Positions 63,462-64,000 of a stretch of 64,000 nucleotides of DNA are shown piece after piece; positions within the stretch are counted from its first letter, which is position 1, and each line of letters starts with the position of its first letter. Under the pieces are notes generated by a model. That model was not told the origin of the DNA and made no database searches. It saw only the letters and a list, made by a program, of their open reading frames with translations. Both the position numbers and the translations under genes were made by a program. The DNA lies in assembly GCA_035689115.1 (NCBI GenBank), contig DASSMA010000033.1, positions 14,575-78,574 of the forward strand, given 5' to 3'. The DNA comes from JAHFUS01 sp035689115 (GTDB lineage Bacteria; Actinomycetota; Acidimicrobiia; Acidimicrobiales; GCA-2861595).

Positions 63462-64000
63462 CAGAGGCTGGAGCGGATGGCCCAGAGGTCGGGAAAGGCG
63501 GGACGGAACAGCGTCGAGCGGAGGTAGGCCACCCCCGCCGACCCGCCGGTGCCGGGGAGGTCGCCGATGGTGCGCTCGACCATCTTCACGTGCCGGTAGC
63601 GCCACTCCATCAGGCCCTCGTCGAGGTCGACCAGCCGTTCGGCGACCCGAGCCGGATCACCATCGTCCGCGTACACCGACAGCAGTACGGCCTGCACGTC
63701 CTCGCGCAGCTCCACCGGCGACCCGACGTCGGCGCGCGCGGTCACGGCGTACCCGTGGTGGGCGAGGTAGGCGAGGAACGAGTCATAGACCGACGGCCGC
63801 GCCATCGCATCAGCGATCCGCGACCGCTCGACGCCTTCGGGGTAGTGCTCGAAGACCTTCGGGTCGCGCCGGCCGAGGACCGCCTCGAGCTCGCGGAACT
63901 GCGCCGACTGGAAGCCGCTCGCCGAGTCGAGGCGCGCGCGGAACGTCGAGAACTGGCTCGGGGTCATCGTCTCGAGCACGTCGATCTGCGCGACGACCGT
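63461..64000 (-). CDS. Tryptophan 2,3-dioxygenase, C-terminal part (cut by window end)
   Basis: The visible part is about 180 residues; the N-terminus lies beyond 64000. QIDVLETMTPSQFSTFR, the DSASGFQSAQFRELEAVLG segment and the final DLPGTGGSAGVAYLRSTL match the conserved end of the heme enzyme that opens tryptophan to N-formylkynurenine; the GTGGS motif contacts substrate. Its stop TGA at 63461-63463 overlaps the kynureninase ATG by one base, so both are translated from one transcript. Confidence 0.85.
   Translation of the reverse strand, partial: TVVAQIDVLETMTPSQFSTFRARLDSASGFQSAQFRELEAVLGRRDPKVFEHYPEGVERSRIADAMARPSVYDSFLAYLAHHGYAVTARADVGSPVELREDVQAVLLSVYADDGDPARVAERLVDLDEGLMEWRYRHVKMVERTIGDLPGTGGSAGVAYLRSTLFRPAFPDLWAIRSSL

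Overview
The window is very G+C-rich, densely coded, and strongly biased to G or C at third codon positions. Gene starts are often GTG preceded by GGAGG-type sites. Together with a Thr/Pro-rich secreted peptidase carrying 'GYWLVSADGGVYAFGDA' repeats, RHH-free mycobacterial-style regulators (LAL/LuxR, BTAD) and polyhydroxyalkanoate genes, this suggests an actinobacterium, most likely Acidimicrobiia. That placement is an inference from style. No rRNA, tRNA, CRISPR array or phage/IS element was seen.

Layout. 1-4114: a VapC remnant, a glyoxalase-II-like hydrolase, a GAF-SpoIIE-HATPase regulator, a secreted CAP protein and a VOC protein. 4115-4618: an array of palindromic repeats. 4619-6037: a berberine-bridge-type flavoenzyme. 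6136-11978: a PHA locus with two PhaC-type synthases on opposite strands, an XRE regulator, a phasin, a PhaJ-like hydratase and a 3-hydroxyacyl-CoA dehydrogenase. 12060-17055: homodimeric pyruvate dehydrogenase E1, pyruvate kinase and a second 3-hydroxyacyl-CoA dehydrogenase, joined by 4-base GTGA overlaps. 17361-20173: a 3-oxoadipate CoA-transferase pair and its thiolase (beta-ketoadipate pathway); the thiolase is frameshifted.

20203-24346 is the most unusual stretch. It holds a small protein, a 30-residue peptide with a lipobox-like end, a PaaK-like adenylating enzyme, a nine-helix membrane protein with YD and GLGD motifs as in presenilin/signal-peptide-peptidase proteases, a cupredoxin lipoprotein, and a rhodanese-CBS protein interrupted by an in-frame TGA where a Cys or Sec codon is expected. 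24348-36955 is mixed: P450, SDR, GH26-like hydrolase, YihY protein, ABC-F ATPase, DinB, AlaX (frameshifted), AlkZ-like protein, HAD phosphatase, CorA and a methyltransferase. 36979-49884 has an ECF sigma factor, an SDR, a large M23 peptidase, a geranylgeranyl-reductase-like flavoprotein, a TIGR01777 protein, a Clp-N protein, hydrolases and a MetF-like protein.

49904-58248 has a glycosyltransferase (frameshifted), a hydrolase with a divergent LysR regulator, an orphan Clp-N protein, and a two-gene signalling unit: a hybrid histidine kinase coupled by ATGA to a BTAD-receiver-degenerate-EAL fusion. 58321-64000 has an ankyrin protein, a giant LuxR regulator, a small dimeric barrel protein, and kynureninase plus tryptophan 2,3-dioxygenase (cut by the window end).

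Three otherwise intact genes carry single frameshifts, two of them in homopolymer runs. Sequencing error is therefore a real possibility and should temper any reading of broken genes here. Many convergent gene pairs overlap at their 3' ends, as expected of a compact genome.
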